A DNA stretch of 41,872 bases from Bacteroidota bacterium (GTDB lineage: Bacteria; Bacteroidota; Rhodothermia; Rhodothermales; UBA10348): the NCBI GenBank assembly GCA_029262835.1, contig JAJCYQ010000078.1, positions 1 to 41,872 on the forward strand, written 5' to 3'. A program made the translations under genes and the position numbers. The notes under the pieces are model-generated. The model made no database searches. It was not told the origin of the DNA and was given only the letters and a program-made list of their open reading frames with translations. Numbering within the stretch: position 1 is the stretch's first letter; each line of letters begins with the position of its first letter. Shown one piece after another: positions 25,355-34,237 of the stretch.

Positions 25355-26091
25355 TGCAGCTTCTATCTGAAGACCATGCGCCCGTACGCATGGAAAATGT
25401 GCGCAAGTCGTTCGGCGACAACCAGGTGCTTGCGGGCATAGACCTGCAGTTCCAGCGCGGCGAAACAACAGCCATCGTGGGCCCGAACGGGGCCGGGAAG
25501 TCGACGCTCATAAAGTGTCTGCTTGGACTCGTGCGCCCCGATCACGGACGCCTGTTGATTGGCGGGCTCAATGCGCAGCACAACGCCGCAGCCCGGCGCC
25601 TCGTCGGCTACATGCCGCAGCACGCCGAGTTTCCAGGCGGTATGACCGGGCGCGACATGATCCGGCTCGTCGAAGAATTGCGCCAGGAGGACCGCGCCCC
25701 TGACCTGTCGCTCGTGCGCACGCTCGGGCTCGGCGCGGATCTCGAACAACCATTTCGAACACTGTCCGGCGGCACGCGCCAGAAAGTAAGTGCGGTGCTG
25801 GCGTCCATGTTCGCGCCACACGTCTACGTCCTGGACGAGCCGACCGCCGGGCTCGACCCCGTGGCCGGAGCGGCCCTCAAGGACCACATGGCGGCCGAGC
25901 GCGAACGCGGCGCCACGACGCTCCTGACATCGCACGTAATGGCCGACCTCGAAGAACTCGCCGACCGCGTCGTCTTCCTGCTCGACGGCCGCATCCGGTT
26001 CGATGGCACCATGAATGAACTCCGTGAACTGACCGGCAGGGAGCGCCTTGAGCGCGCCATTGCCACACTACTCGAAGGTGACGCGGCATGA
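25351..26091 (+). CDS. nosF: NosF, ABC transporter ATPase for NosZ maturation
   Basis: The 246-residue cytoplasmic ATPase has Walker A GPNGAGKST (44-52), the signature LSGGTRQK (138-145), Walker B YVLDEPTAGLDP (159-170) and the H-loop His in LLTSHVM (about 195). It pairs with NosY in the membrane and NosD in the periplasm. The start ATG lies in the nosD stop, and a second in-frame ATG follows at 25354. It overlaps nosY by 4 bases. Confidence 0.93.
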   Translation: MMQLLSEDHAPVRMENVRKSFGDNQVLAGIDLQFQRGETTAIVGPNGAGKSTLIKCLLGLVRPDHGRLLIGGLNAQHNAAARRLVGYMPQHAEFPGGMTGRDMIRLVEELRQEDRAPDLSLVRTLGLGADLEQPFRTLSGGTRQKVSAVLASMFAPHVYVLDEPTAGLDPVAGAALKDHMAAERERGATTLLTSHVMADLEELADRVVFLLDGRIRFDGTMNELRELTGRERLERAIATLLEGDAA

Positions 26092-26873
26092 TGACGACCC
26101 TCGTCCGTTTCCACATCAAAAATGCGCTGCGCAGCCGCTGGCTCGTGGCCCATTTCGTGCTCTATCTGCTCATTACCGAGGGGCTCCTCCTGGCGTCGGG
26201 TGCGTCGGACAAGACGCTGCTGAGCCTCATCAATGTGGTGCTCCTGCTCGTGCCGCTCGTGGGCCTCGTTTTTGGAACCATTCACCAGTATAACGGGCGC
26301 GAGTTTACCGAACTCCTGCTCACGCAGCCTGTGCGCCGGAGCGTACTTTTTGGCAGTCTCATGGCCGGTGTTGCGCTGCCTCTCGTCGCCAGCTTCGCGC
26401 TCGGCGTATTCCTGCCGTTCGCCTGGCACGGCGGCGTCACATGGTACCAGGGCGTTCGCATTGGTACGCTTATCGGACTCGGCTCGGTGCTCACTACCAC
26501 GAGCGTGGCCGCCGCGTTCATGGTATCGACCGGGCAGGCGGACCGCGTGCGGGGCATTGGTACGGCGCTCGGACTCTGGCTCATTTACGCCGTGCTTTTT
26601 GATGGAGCCGTGCTCCTCATGGTCACAACCCTCGGCCAATGGCCCATTGAAAAGGCGCTGCTCGGCGTCATGCTTCTGAACCCCGTCGACCTCTCCCGCC
26701 TCATCCTGCTGCAGGTGTTCGATGCGGCCGCCATGATGGGCTACACAGGCGCCGTGTTCACGCGCTTTTTCACGTCCGCAACCGGCTACCTCGTCGCCGG
26801 AGCCGCCCTCGTTACCTGGATGGTGCTTCCGATCCTGGCTGCCCGACATCGGTTCCTGCGTCAGGATTTTTGA
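26088..26873 (+). CDS. nosY: NosY, ABC transporter permease for NosZ maturation
   Basis: The 261-residue product has about six hydrophobic segments, starting with LVAHFVLYLLITEGLLLA and ending YLVAGAALVTWMVLPILAA. The motif TIHQYNGREFTELLLTQPVRR matches the coupling region of NosY/ABC-2 permeases. It completes the nosDFY unit. Its last 62 bases overlap the 3' end of the convergent mscS-type gene. Confidence 0.9.
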   Translation: MMTTLVRFHIKNALRSRWLVAHFVLYLLITEGLLLASGASDKTLLSLINVVLLLVPLVGLVFGTIHQYNGREFTELLLTQPVRRSVLFGSLMAGVALPLVASFALGVFLPFAWHGGVTWYQGVRIGTLIGLGSVLTTTSVAAAFMVSTGQADRVRGIGTALGLWLIYAVLFDGAVLLMVTTLGQWPIEKALLGVMLLNPVDLSRLILLQVFDAAAMMGYTGAVFTRFFTSATGYLVAGAALVTWMVLPILAARHRFLRQDF

Positions 26874-27882
26874 TGTGAAGCGTCCGCTGTGGGAAGGGGA
26901 TTTCAATACCCTCCTCGTCGAAGGCGGTCTTGATGTCGCGGCGCAGCTCACGCTCGGCTTCCCACTGCTCGCCGGGCACGACCATGACCACGACGCGCAC
27001 ATTGACCGAGCTTTCAGCGAAGTCCGTAATGCCGTGGACGAGTGGATTTTCTTCCTTGATGATATCGCGGTGCCTGTCGGCCCAAGTGAGCGCCACGCGC
27101 TCCATGACGGCCATGACGCGGTCGTGATCATCGCCGTAGGACAGCCCTACATTCACGATGACACGGGCAAAATCAATAGAGCGGTTCCCGAACGTACGCA
27201 GTTCACCTGCGGGAATCATGAGCATTTCGCCGTTGAAACGCCGCACTTTGATAAGACGCACGCCGATATACTCGACAATACCCTCCTCCTGGCCAATCCG
27301 CACCAGGTCCCCAACGTGAATGCTGTCGTCGAAGAGCAGCAGCACGCCTGAAATCACATCCTTGACCAGCGACTGGGCCCCGAAGCCGATGGCAATACCG
27401 GCAATGCCGGCGGTCGCTACGAGTGCGGCCACGTCGATATTCAACTGTCCAAGCACGGTGATGAACGCCAGTGGCCAGATCACATACCGTACGGAGGAGA
27501 GCAGCAGGCTTTTGATCAGAAACGCACGCTGCCGGCGGGGGTGGATCAGGGGCAGTTCGTCGAACCGTTTGGTCCAACGATCCGTGGCCCGGCTGAATAT
27601 CCGAATGAGGAACCAGGCCAGGAACAGGATGATGACAATCCGTACAGCACCCTGCGCCGCACCAATCCACAGGTCAACGTGCAGAAACTGCTCCTGGAAC
27701 GCGGTATCGAACGGGTTTGGGAGTAGCGTTTCCGCGCCTCCCCCGTCCTGGATCGATCCCGCGACGGCACTCGAGTCCTGGGCCGACCCGGTCAGGGCCG
27801 TCGAGTCCTGGGCGGCGGCTTCCTGCGCCGCCGCGCTTTGCCGCTGCAGATACCGAAACGCCTGCTGCCGGGTCAAATCCAT
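26812..27882 (-). CDS. Small-conductance mechanosensitive channel (MscS family)
   Basis: The 356-residue product begins with an unusual Gln/Ala/Ser-rich segment, with repeats of AQDS and IQDG-type units (residues about 12-50). TM helices follow, then the pore-lining TM3: VAALVATAGIAGIAIGFGAQ with SLVKDVISGVLLLFDDSIHV. The beta domain has VGDLVRIGQEEGIVEYIGVR, and the C-terminal part has IPFPQRTLHIK. It releases solutes on osmotic downshock. Its start overlaps the corA stop by 10 bases, so the two are probably co-transcribed. Confidence 0.92.
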   Translation of the reverse strand: MDLTRQQAFRYLQRQSAAAQEAAAQDSTALTGSAQDSSAVAGSIQDGGGAETLLPNPFDTAFQEQFLHVDLWIGAAQGAVRIVIILFLAWFLIRIFSRATDRWTKRFDELPLIHPRRQRAFLIKSLLLSSVRYVIWPLAFITVLGQLNIDVAALVATAGIAGIAIGFGAQSLVKDVISGVLLLFDDSIHVGDLVRIGQEEGIVEYIGVRLIKVRRFNGEMLMIPAGELRTFGNRSIDFARVIVNVGLSYGDDHDRVMAVMERVALTWADRHRDIIKEENPLVHGITDFAESSVNVRVVVMVVPGEQWEAERELRRDIKTAFDEEGIEIPFPQRTLHIKNPDAGTDVGQPGSEAPSR

Positions 27883-28982
27883 TTTTTCCGTCTGAAGAAG
27901 ATGAGAAGGCCGGCGGCGATGGTCGCCATCAGGCCCCAGGCCGCAAAGTACCCGTATTCCCAGTGCAGTTCGGGCATGACATCGAAATTCATGCCGTATA
28001 TGCCTGCGACGAACGTGAGGGGGATGAAAATACTACCCACAATGGTGAGGACCTGCATGACCTCATTCATCTTGAGGCTGACCGAGGACATGTAAAGATC
28101 CGTCAGCCCCGCGAGCAAATCGCGGTAGGTCTCGAGCATTTCCACCACCTGTATGGTATGATCGTAGACGTCACGAAGGTACGTACGCGTGCGGTCGGTC
28201 ACGAGCCCCGAATCGGATCGGTCGAGTCCACCCAACACTTCCCGGAGTGGCCATACGGCCTTGCGCAGCGAGAGCACCTCGCGTTTGTACTGGTTGATAC
28301 GGGCCAGCGTCTCGGTTCCAGGCCGGGCCAGTACGTCATTCTCGAGCGCATCGATCTGGTCGCCCACGTGCTCAACGACGTGGAAATAATGGTCAACAAC
28401 CGTGTCCAGGAGCGCATAGGCCAGGTAATCGGGTCCCATTTCGCGGATAACCCCTTTTCCTGCGCGCAGCCTCGCGCGCACCGGCTCAAACACATCGCCT
28501 GGAAGCTCCTGGAAGCTGATGACACCCGTGTGCGTCAGGATCAGCGATATCTGCTCGGAATCAATGTGCAGATCGGGACCACTGTCGCCGCGCTTGCCGT
28601 CGCCGCGCTCACCGTCGGCACCGGGGCTGGCACCATCGCCAACCGACAGCATGCGGACCACAATGTAGAGCGACTCGTCGTCATACGTCTCGAGCTTCGG
28701 CCTCTGGGTCGGATGAACAATGTCCTCCATGACCAGCTTGTGCAGATCCAGGTGCCCGCCGAGCGTTTCGACAAGAGCTACATCATGAATGCCCGAGACG
28801 TCGAGCCACGTCGTGGCCGCATCCGAGAGCATGGCGCCAGGGACGGCGTCAATTGGGACCGGACGCTCATCAAAGTCTTCGCCCCGATAGGAAATGAGTG
28901 TGAGCGCGATTTCATGATCCCGCTCCGGCCCGGTATAAACCAGGGTTCCTGGCGCGAGACCGACCTGTTTCTTGCGTGTCAC
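27873..28982 (-). CDS. corA: Magnesium/cobalt transporter CorA
   Basis: The frame opens at a TTG at 29045, but the GTG at 28982 is preferred. It gives VTRKKQVGLAPGTLVYTG, the usual CorA beginning. The longer form would include the promoter and palindrome at 28997-29022. The 369-residue protein has a long cytoplasmic domain, then two TM helices. The selectivity motif YGMN is in FVAGIYGMNFDVMPEL, and the protein ends with a basic tail (RRKKWI). It forms pentameric Mg2+ channels. Confidence 0.93.
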   Translation of the reverse strand: MTRKKQVGLAPGTLVYTGPERDHEIALTLISYRGEDFDERPVPIDAVPGAMLSDAATTWLDVSGIHDVALVETLGGHLDLHKLVMEDIVHPTQRPKLETYDDESLYIVVRMLSVGDGASPGADGERGDGKRGDSGPDLHIDSEQISLILTHTGVISFQELPGDVFEPVRARLRAGKGVIREMGPDYLAYALLDTVVDHYFHVVEHVGDQIDALENDVLARPGTETLARINQYKREVLSLRKAVWPLREVLGGLDRSDSGLVTDRTRTYLRDVYDHTIQVVEMLETYRDLLAGLTDLYMSSVSLKMNEVMQVLTIVGSIFIPLTFVAGIYGMNFDVMPELHWEYGYFAAWGLMATIAAGLLIFFRRKKWI

Positions 28983-28996
28983 GGGCGCTGTGTGGC

Positions 28997-29022
28997 TACT
29001 GGTGGATGCATCCACCAGTATA
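28997..29022 (-). promoter_or_regulatory. Perfect 24-base palindrome over the corA -10 region
   Basis: Bases 28997-29020 are a perfect palindrome; the left half is TACTGGTGGATG and the right half its exact complement. On the minus strand, TATACT at 29022-29017 forms a -10 box overlapping one end. A start site would fall inside the palindrome, about 28 bases before the chosen GTG. The arrangement fits an operator for a dimeric repressor. A hairpin in RNA is less favoured because there is no loop. Confidence 0.6.
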
Positions 29023-29041
29023 ACCCATCCGCATTCGCGGC

Positions 29042-30178
29042 TCAATCTTTATACAGACCCGTGTCGGGATACAGCACAAACCAGGCGAACGAAAATACGT
29101 CGGCGTGCGTCAGGCGCTCGAGCTGCGTGCCCGCGAGTGGCCCTTCAACCGCCTTGCCGGCGATATTCCACGTCGATCCGGTCTGTGCATCCTGGAAATG
29201 CCCGTCGCGGAACGAAAACTCGAGTGCGTCGCCGTCGACAATGGGACTGAATACGCCGGTCGATCCGATATCCTTCGAGCCCGCAATACGCCCCTGGTCA
29301 AGGGCCGATGCCGCTCCTTTCTTCGTGTGGAAAACGACAACAGCCTGGCCGTCTACTGTATCGTGGATGACATTCTTCTTCTGCGTCAGCGAATGGGGAT
29401 ACGCCTTGACGGCGCCACCGTCCAGCGTCAGTCCAATGACTTTCTCCATGGGTGGCAGGCGCTTGTCGCCGCGCCCATCGAACAGCCATGGGCGCTGGTC
29501 AATGTCGTCGTAGCCAGGGTACGGATTGCGTCCATACTGCCTGTCCATCCCTGTGTCCTTCGAAAGCACGGCAGCGTCCGGATGGGCCTCCCGGAACTGC
29601 TCGAAGGAAATGATCTGCGCTGGATACTTCTTGAGCGTCTTGCCCGTGTATTCACCAGCAATGGCTTCGCCCGTGATCTGCTGCCAGAGCGACTGCGTGG
29701 TGCGGTCGTACATGACCATGTCGGAATGACGCAGCATGCCGCTGACGCCGATTTCGTGGACTTCCCCGTCAATGCGCCGGTCAAATGCAATGGCGCTGTA
29801 GCAGAGCGGGCAGAAGGTGACGGCAACGGGCGTATTGCCGAATTCATCGTTTACGATTTCATGCCATGTGAGGATCTGCAGCGGATACGCGCGCGCCTCG
29901 CCATTCACTTCGAGCGAGAGAACCGGCTCGCGCTCGTCCAGCCAGTCGGCGGCACTGGCCTGCGAGACGAACTTCGGATTGTCGATGGAGCGAATGCCGT
30001 CGCGTGGAAGATTGACCTGGATGGACGACAGGTCCACATTCGATTTCGAGAAATCGGTCTCCCAGCCAAATTGTTTGAAGCGTTCAACAGATTGGGCGCT
30101 GACAGTCTGTGCGAGGAGGAGAGCGAGGAATGAGGCCGTTGCCAGGCGGTAAAGGGCTCTCTGCTTGAATTGGGGCAT
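29042..30178 (-). CDS. DUF3179 domain exported protein
   Basis: The ATG at 30178 begins MPQFKQRALYRLATASFLAL and a signal sequence cleaved near SAQ; the total is 378 residues. The DUF3179 signatures are clear: LTWHEIVNDEFGNTPVAVTF followed by CPLCYSAIAFDR, GVSGMLRHSDMVMYDRTTQS-LW, and a C-terminal GSTWNIAGKAVEGPLAG. Two conserved cysteines lie in CPLC. The biochemical function of the family is not established. The stop lies close ahead of corA, but corA has its own promoter-like region. Confidence 0.88.
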   Translation of the reverse strand: MPQFKQRALYRLATASFLALLLAQTVSAQSVERFKQFGWETDFSKSNVDLSSIQVNLPRDGIRSIDNPKFVSQASAADWLDEREPVLSLEVNGEARAYPLQILTWHEIVNDEFGNTPVAVTFCPLCYSAIAFDRRIDGEVHEIGVSGMLRHSDMVMYDRTTQSLWQQITGEAIAGEYTGKTLKKYPAQIISFEQFREAHPDAAVLSKDTGMDRQYGRNPYPGYDDIDQRPWLFDGRGDKRLPPMEKVIGLTLDGGAVKAYPHSLTQKKNVIHDTVDGQAVVVFHTKKGAASALDQGRIAGSKDIGSTGVFSPIVDGDALEFSFRDGHFQDAQTGSTWNIAGKAVEGPLAGTQLERLTHADVFSFAWFVLYPDTGLYKD

Positions 30179-30251
30179 AATGTAACGTTGTGCGTGAACG
30201 GTGCACCCATAGGAGCGCAAAGGGCATGCGTCTGTTACAACAGGCATTCGC

Positions 30252-30280
30252 TTGTGCTTTTGCTATGAATTTCGTAATAA
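30252..30280 (+). promoter_or_regulatory. Putative promoter of doxX
   Basis: TTGTGC at 30252-30257 and TAATAA at 30275-30280 are separated by 17 bases. A start would fall near 30287, about 33 bases ahead of the doxX ATG at 30320. GAGGAG at about 30307 is a good ribosome site. The region also separates doxX from the divergent DUF3179 gene. Confidence 0.45.
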
Positions 30281-30319
30281 CAGCCACACTACCCACCAAC
30301 AAACAGAGGAGTCACTCAC

Positions 30320-30706
30320 ATGCAGTACGCACCCCTGGTAGGTCGCATCCTGTTCGCGGCCATCTTTATCATGACTGGATTCGCCCATTTCGGCGACGCA
30401 GGCAACATGGTCGGCATGGTACCGTCCTTCCTTCCTGCCCCCACTTTCTTCGTCTATCTGACGGGCGCCATGCTGCTCGTAGGCGGACTTAGCGTGCTGG
30501 CCGGTTTCAAGGCCAAAATGGGCGGCCTCATACTGGCCGCGTTCCTTATTCCCACGGCTCTCCTCGTGCACGCGCCCAACGCCGGTGCTGACCAGATTGC
30601 CATGATGATGATGATGAAGGACATGGCCATGGGTGGCGCTGCCCTCATTATTGCCTATTTCGGCGCAGGTCCCATGAGTATGGATGCGAAGGGATCGGGA
30701 GACTGA
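30320..30706 (+). CDS. DoxX family membrane protein
   Basis: The 128-residue product has four hydrophobic segments. It has the DoxX pattern LVGRILFAAIFIMTGFAHFG near the start, then TGAMLLVGGLSVLAGFKAKM and GLILAAFLIPTALLVHAP. A Met-rich run (MMMMMKDMAMGG) follows before the last TM segment. DoxX-like proteins are small membrane proteins often tied to thiol or oxidative stress, but the exact role is unknown here. It stands alone, and a strong hairpin follows. Confidence 0.88.
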   Translation: MQYAPLVGRILFAAIFIMTGFAHFGDAGNMVGMVPSFLPAPTFFVYLTGAMLLVGGLSVLAGFKAKMGGLILAAFLIPTALLVHAPNAGADQIAMMMMMKDMAMGGAALIIAYFGAGPMSMDAKGSGD

Positions 30707-30722
30707 TACACCTTGTCGAAGT

Positions 30723-30759
30723 AAGAAGGGCGGGGCGCCGGTGGCGCCCCGCCCTTCTT
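30723..30759. terminator. Strong bidirectional hairpin between convergent genes
   Basis: A perfect 17-base stem (30723-30739 with 30743-30759) closes on a GGT loop. The arm AAGAAGGGCGGGGCGCC is very stable. It lies 17 bases after the doxX stop and 13 bases after the end of the convergent peroxidase-related gene, and can serve both. A short A/T flank replaces the long U-run of a classic intrinsic terminator. Confidence 0.85.
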
Positions 30760-30772
30760 CATTTCCTTACTG

Positions 30773-31330
30773 TCAATAGTTGAAGCCCTGCATTTCCTCC
30801 TCGCTGAACTCGACGCCAAGCCCGAGCGCCACGCGATTGACGAAATTGAAGTACCCCGTGATGAGCGTGGCATCGAGAATATCCTTGTCCGAGAGACCGT
30901 GTTCGCGAAGCGCCGCCGTTTTTTCCTCGCTTGCCGCACCCGGGTTGCGGGTCAGTTCGTCCGAGAAGGTGGCAATAGCCAGTTCGCGCGGCGAGAGATT
31001 GGCCGTGCGGTAGTCCTCCAGTAGACGCCCAATCCGGTCGTCGTCCTTCCAGTAGAAGTTCAATGCTTCGGCATGGTGATGCTTGCAGTATGGGCACGCG
31101 TTGGCTACCGAGACGACCGTACCAATGAGTTCGCGTTCGGCGCGGCGCAGCCCGGAGCGCCCGAACATGATGGTCAAATAGAAATCCATGTGCCGCTTCA
31201 TGGCCTCCGGGTTCAGGCTGTGGACGCGCATGATGTTGGACATCTTGCCGCGCGCGCCCATGATCTCGTCGTAGATCTCTTTCAGTTCGCCGTCGGCGTC
31301 GGTCTCGTGTATGGTTTCAATCCAGGCCAT
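30773..31330 (-). CDS. Peroxidase-related enzyme, AhpD/CMD family
   Basis: The ATG at 31330 gives 185 residues starting MAWIETIHETDADGELKEIY. The open frame upstream to 31504 is antisense to nothing recognisable and lacks a start signal. The catalytic segment NACPYCKHHHAEAL has Cys79, Cys82 and adjacent histidines, the alkylhydroperoxidase AhpD-like proton relay. The protein belongs to the carboxymuconolactone decarboxylase fold and probably reduces peroxides using dithiols. It is separated from the 2-hydroxyglutarate oxidase gene upstream by 67 bases. Confidence 0.88.
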   Translation of the reverse strand: MAWIETIHETDADGELKEIYDEIMGARGKMSNIMRVHSLNPEAMKRHMDFYLTIMFGRSGLRRAERELIGTVVSVANACPYCKHHHAEALNFYWKDDDRIGRLLEDYRTANLSPRELAIATFSDELTRNPGAASEEKTAALREHGLSDKDILDATLITGYFNFVNRVALGLGVEFSEEEMQGFNY

Positions 31331-31397
31331 GGGTTCTTTTCGTCTGAGTTTCTGAAATGTTGTCGGCGGTCGGTGCTCGAGTCCATTGCCCGTGCGG

Positions 31398-32657
31398 TCA
31401 CAGGCGCGCCGTGACGCGGCGGGCAATGTACGCGCCGATAGCCAGGCTTGCAGTGGCCGCGGGCGAGGGCGCGTTACAGACATGGAGTTGCCCGTCTGTT
31501 TCAAGCATCACAAAATCATCGACCATGTTGCCCTCGGCGTCGAGCGCCTGCGCCCGGATACCCGAGCGGCACGGCAGAAGATCCGCTTCCGTAACGTCCG
31601 GCACGAGTTTGCGCACGGCCTGTACGTAGCGACGCTTCGAGAGCGTAAGGCCGATTTCGTACGCTCCTTTGCGCCAGTGTCGGCGGCTGAGCGCACGGAA
31701 TCCGGGCCAGCGAACGGCTTCCGCGAGATCCCGCACGCTCCACGTACCGAAGTCATACCCTTCGCGGGCGGTCGCCAGCACGGCATTCGGACCGACTTCG
31801 ACGCGGCCATCTGTCATACGCGTAAAGTGAACGCCTAGAAAGGGATACGAAGGATCGGGCACGGGGTAGATCAGGTTTCGGCAATAGCTGCGGGCCTGTG
31901 GGGTGAGCTCGTAGTACATGCCGCGGAAGGGCACAATCTGCATGCCGGGGTCAAGGCCCGCGAGCCGCGCCAGACGGTCGGCGTGGAGGCCTGCACAGCA
32001 CACCAGCAGTGGAGCCCGGTAGGTGGCCGATTCGGCCGCCCCACCGGAGTTGGCCCCACCGGTACTGACACCCGCCGTCTCCGCCCGCACGACCGTTTCG
32101 CTGCCCTCGCGGTCAATGGCCGTGACACGGGCGCCGGTCACCACCAGGTGACCGGCGCCCGTAATTTCTTCCGCCAGCGCGCGGCACACCGCCACGTAGT
32201 CAATAATGCCCGCATCCGGCACATGAATGCCCTCCATGCCGTCGAGCGCCGGCTCGAGTTCGCGCAGTCGACGCGGACCTACGAGCTCGGCGCGTACGCC
32301 GTTTTCCTTGCCCCGCGCCGCAATCCCGTGCAGGCGGTCGCATTCCTCGGGTGTCGTCGCCACAATCACCTTGCCGCACGTCTCGTGCGCCACGCCGCGG
32401 GTCTCGGCAAATGCCACCATGCGGGCGCGCCCGTCTCGGCAGAGCTCCGCCTTGAGTGAACCGGGCGTGTAGTAAATACCGCTGTGCAGCACGCCGCTGT
32501 TGCGCCCTGACTGATGGGCGCCCACGACCGATTCCTTCTCAAGAACCGTAATCCGACGCACGCCGGGTGCCGACAGGAGCGCATGGGCCGTGGCCAGACC
32601 CACCAGCCCACCGCCCACGATGATCACGTCCGCGGCCGGCGCATCTACCCGATTCAC
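31398..32657 (-). CDS. lhgO: L-2-hydroxyglutarate oxidase
   Basis: The 419-residue FAD enzyme has the dinucleotide motif DVIIVGGGLVGLATAHALL at the N-terminus. The family segments HQSGRNSGVLHSGIYYTPGS and GVHFTRMTDGRVEVGPNAVL are present. It oxidises L-2-hydroxyglutarate to 2-oxoglutarate, a metabolite-repair step, passing electrons to oxygen or the quinone pool. The GTG start overlaps the stop of the upstream aminotransferase-fold gene (GTGA), so the two form an operon. An unusual short Gly/Ser-rich insertion (ETAGVSTGGANSGGAAES) lies in the middle of the protein. Confidence 0.9.
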   Translation of the reverse strand: MNRVDAPAADVIIVGGGLVGLATAHALLSAPGVRRITVLEKESVVGAHQSGRNSGVLHSGIYYTPGSLKAELCRDGRARMVAFAETRGVAHETCGKVIVATTPEECDRLHGIAARGKENGVRAELVGPRRLRELEPALDGMEGIHVPDAGIIDYVAVCRALAEEITGAGHLVVTGARVTAIDREGSETVVRAETAGVSTGGANSGGAAESATYRAPLLVCCAGLHADRLARLAGLDPGMQIVPFRGMYYELTPQARSYCRNLIYPVPDPSYPFLGVHFTRMTDGRVEVGPNAVLATAREGYDFGTWSVRDLAEAVRWPGFRALSRRHWRKGAYEIGLTLSKRRYVQAVRKLVPDVTEADLLPCRSGIRAQALDAEGNMVDDFVMLETDGQLHVCNAPSPAATASLAIGAYIARRVTARL

Positions 32658-33961
32658 GCGTACTTGGACGGCATGCCGTTATTGGCAATGTGGAGCATGG
32701 CGTCTACAAACCGGTCAATCTCCTCCATCGTCGTGTAGACATTCGCTGTCACGCGGAGGCCTTCAAATTCGGCGTGTTTGATCGGGGTCGCAATAATCCG
32801 GTGCTCGCCCCACAGGTAGCGCCCTACGGCCGACGTATCGATGCCCGTAATTTCGACCGTACCAATACAGCACGCGTATTCCGGCTTCATGGACGTGTGC
32901 AGCCGTACGCGGTCGTGCTCGAGCAGGCGCTCGGCCCACGTGTCTTTCAGGTAGCGCAGCCGCTCCTCTTTCCGCTTCGCGCCAATGCCCTGGTGGAATG
33001 TGAGCGCATCGCCAATGGAAATGAAGTTCGCCAGCGGGTGCGTCCCGATTTCTTCGAACTTGCGGATGTCTTCGTCCTTGCTCTCGGGCGCCGCCATCAT
33101 GGGCCAGAGATCCTTGATTTTGTTTTTGCGCACGTAGAGCATACCGGTGCCGTGCGGCGCGAGGAGCCATTTGTGCAGGCTCGTCGCGTAATAATCGCAG
33201 TCCATGTCGGCGTGCTTGAAGTCCCAATGGGCGAACGAGTGCGCGCCGTCCACAATGACCGGAATGCCCCGGGCGCGCGCCATGTGCACAACGCGCTTGA
33301 CCGGCAGGATCTGCCCGGTGATGTTCACGATGTGGCACATCAGAATGACCTTCGTACGCGGCGTAATGTTCTCTTCGAACAGGCGTACGACTTCGTCGTC
33401 ATCCTCGGCCGGGATGGGCAGCGGGAACTGCTTGAGCACCACGCCATCGCGGCGCTCGCGCTGCTTGAAGGTCGTGATCATGCGGCCGTAGTCGTGCGTC
33501 GTGGTCAGCACCTCGTCGCCGGGCTGGAGATCAATGCCGAGCTGGCAGATCTGCAGGCCCTCCGAGGCATTGCGCACAATGGCAATTTCCTCGCTGTCGG
33601 CGCCGAATTGCCGAGCCAGGCGCTGGCGCACGGCTTCCTTCTGCGGCTGCAGAATTTGCCACATGGTGTACGTTGGCGCCTCGTTTGAGTAATCCAGATG
33701 GCGCTTCATGGCCTCCTGCACACTGGCTGGCGCCGGACTCACGCCGCCATTGTTCAGGTTGACGAGCGATCGGTCGACCGTGAACGCCTGCTGCACTTCG
33801 CGCCAGAACGACTCGTCGCGGGCAATTTCTCGTGGCGTGCCGCCCCAGGTGGACAGCCGGTCCAGCAGTTCGGGAACGTGCAGGGGATTGAGCGATGCGA
33901 CGGCCATGCCGGCACTCGCGACGCGGCCGGTTCGGCCGAGGAAGTTTCTTCGCGTGATCAT
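32654..33961 (-). CDS. Tat-exported class V aminotransferase-fold PLP enzyme
   Basis: The ATG at 33961 gives MITRRNFLGRTGRVASAGMA, a twin-arginine signal, and 435 residues. The PLP fold is complete: ASEGLQ near the phosphate site, VDGAHSFAHWDF with the cofactor Asp, and the Schiff-base lysine in YYATSLHKWLLAPHG. It resembles isopenicillin N epimerase/cysteine desulfurase-like proteins of unknown substrate. Export of such an enzyme folded with its cofactor requires the Tat route, consistent with the signal. It overlaps lhgO by 4 bases. Confidence 0.86.
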   Translation of the reverse strand: MITRRNFLGRTGRVASAGMAVASLNPLHVPELLDRLSTWGGTPREIARDESFWREVQQAFTVDRSLVNLNNGGVSPAPASVQEAMKRHLDYSNEAPTYTMWQILQPQKEAVRQRLARQFGADSEEIAIVRNASEGLQICQLGIDLQPGDEVLTTTHDYGRMITTFKQRERRDGVVLKQFPLPIPAEDDDEVVRLFEENITPRTKVILMCHIVNITGQILPVKRVVHMARARGIPVIVDGAHSFAHWDFKHADMDCDYYATSLHKWLLAPHGTGMLYVRKNKIKDLWPMMAAPESKDEDIRKFEEIGTHPLANFISIGDALTFHQGIGAKRKEERLRYLKDTWAERLLEHDRVRLHTSMKPEYACCIGTVEITGIDTSAVGRYLWGEHRIIATPIKHAEFEGLRVTANVYTTMEEIDRFVDAMLHIANNGMPSKYA

Positions 33962-33992
33962 GGTGCTTGGGGTCCGGTTCACCCCAAACATA

Positions 33993-34175
33993 TCACGCGC
34001 GTTCTTCGAATGCCACGCCGCCGCCCTCAAAAACCGGCTGATAGTACCCTGAAACCTGCCTGCCGAGATAAAAAACGGCCACCATGGTCAAAATGAACAC
34101 GAGTGTCGCGACAATCGGAATCCGGAAAGATTCCTCCATGCGCTGTTCGGGCGGTATGAGCAGACGTGACTCCAC
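33993..34175 (-). CDS. Small single-pass membrane protein, unidentified
   Basis: The frame from a GTG at 34175 codes for 60 residues with one strong TM segment (IPIVATLVFILTMVAVFYLG at about 19-38). A short soluble tail follows (GYYQPVFEGGGVAFEERA). An in-frame ATG at 34139 is an alternative start, and the frame stays open upstream for more than 50 codons without a normal start codon. Charged residues before and after the helix look protein-like. It lies between the lipoprotein gene (ending at 34238) and the Tat-exported enzyme on the same strand. I do not recognise the family. Confidence 0.5.
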   Translation of the reverse strand: MESRLLIPPEQRMEESFRIPIVATLVFILTMVAVFYLGRQVSGYYQPVFEGGGVAFEERA

Positions 34176-34237
34176 ACCTTCAATAACGTTCGCATTCTCG
34201 TTATTTGCGATGCGGCCGCCGAAATATGTTGCCCGCG

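Noticed and set aside
27717-29513. A 598-codon plus-strand frame over the corA and DUF3179 genes
   Set aside because: Antisense shadow; CorA and DUF3179 motifs on the minus strand are unambiguous.
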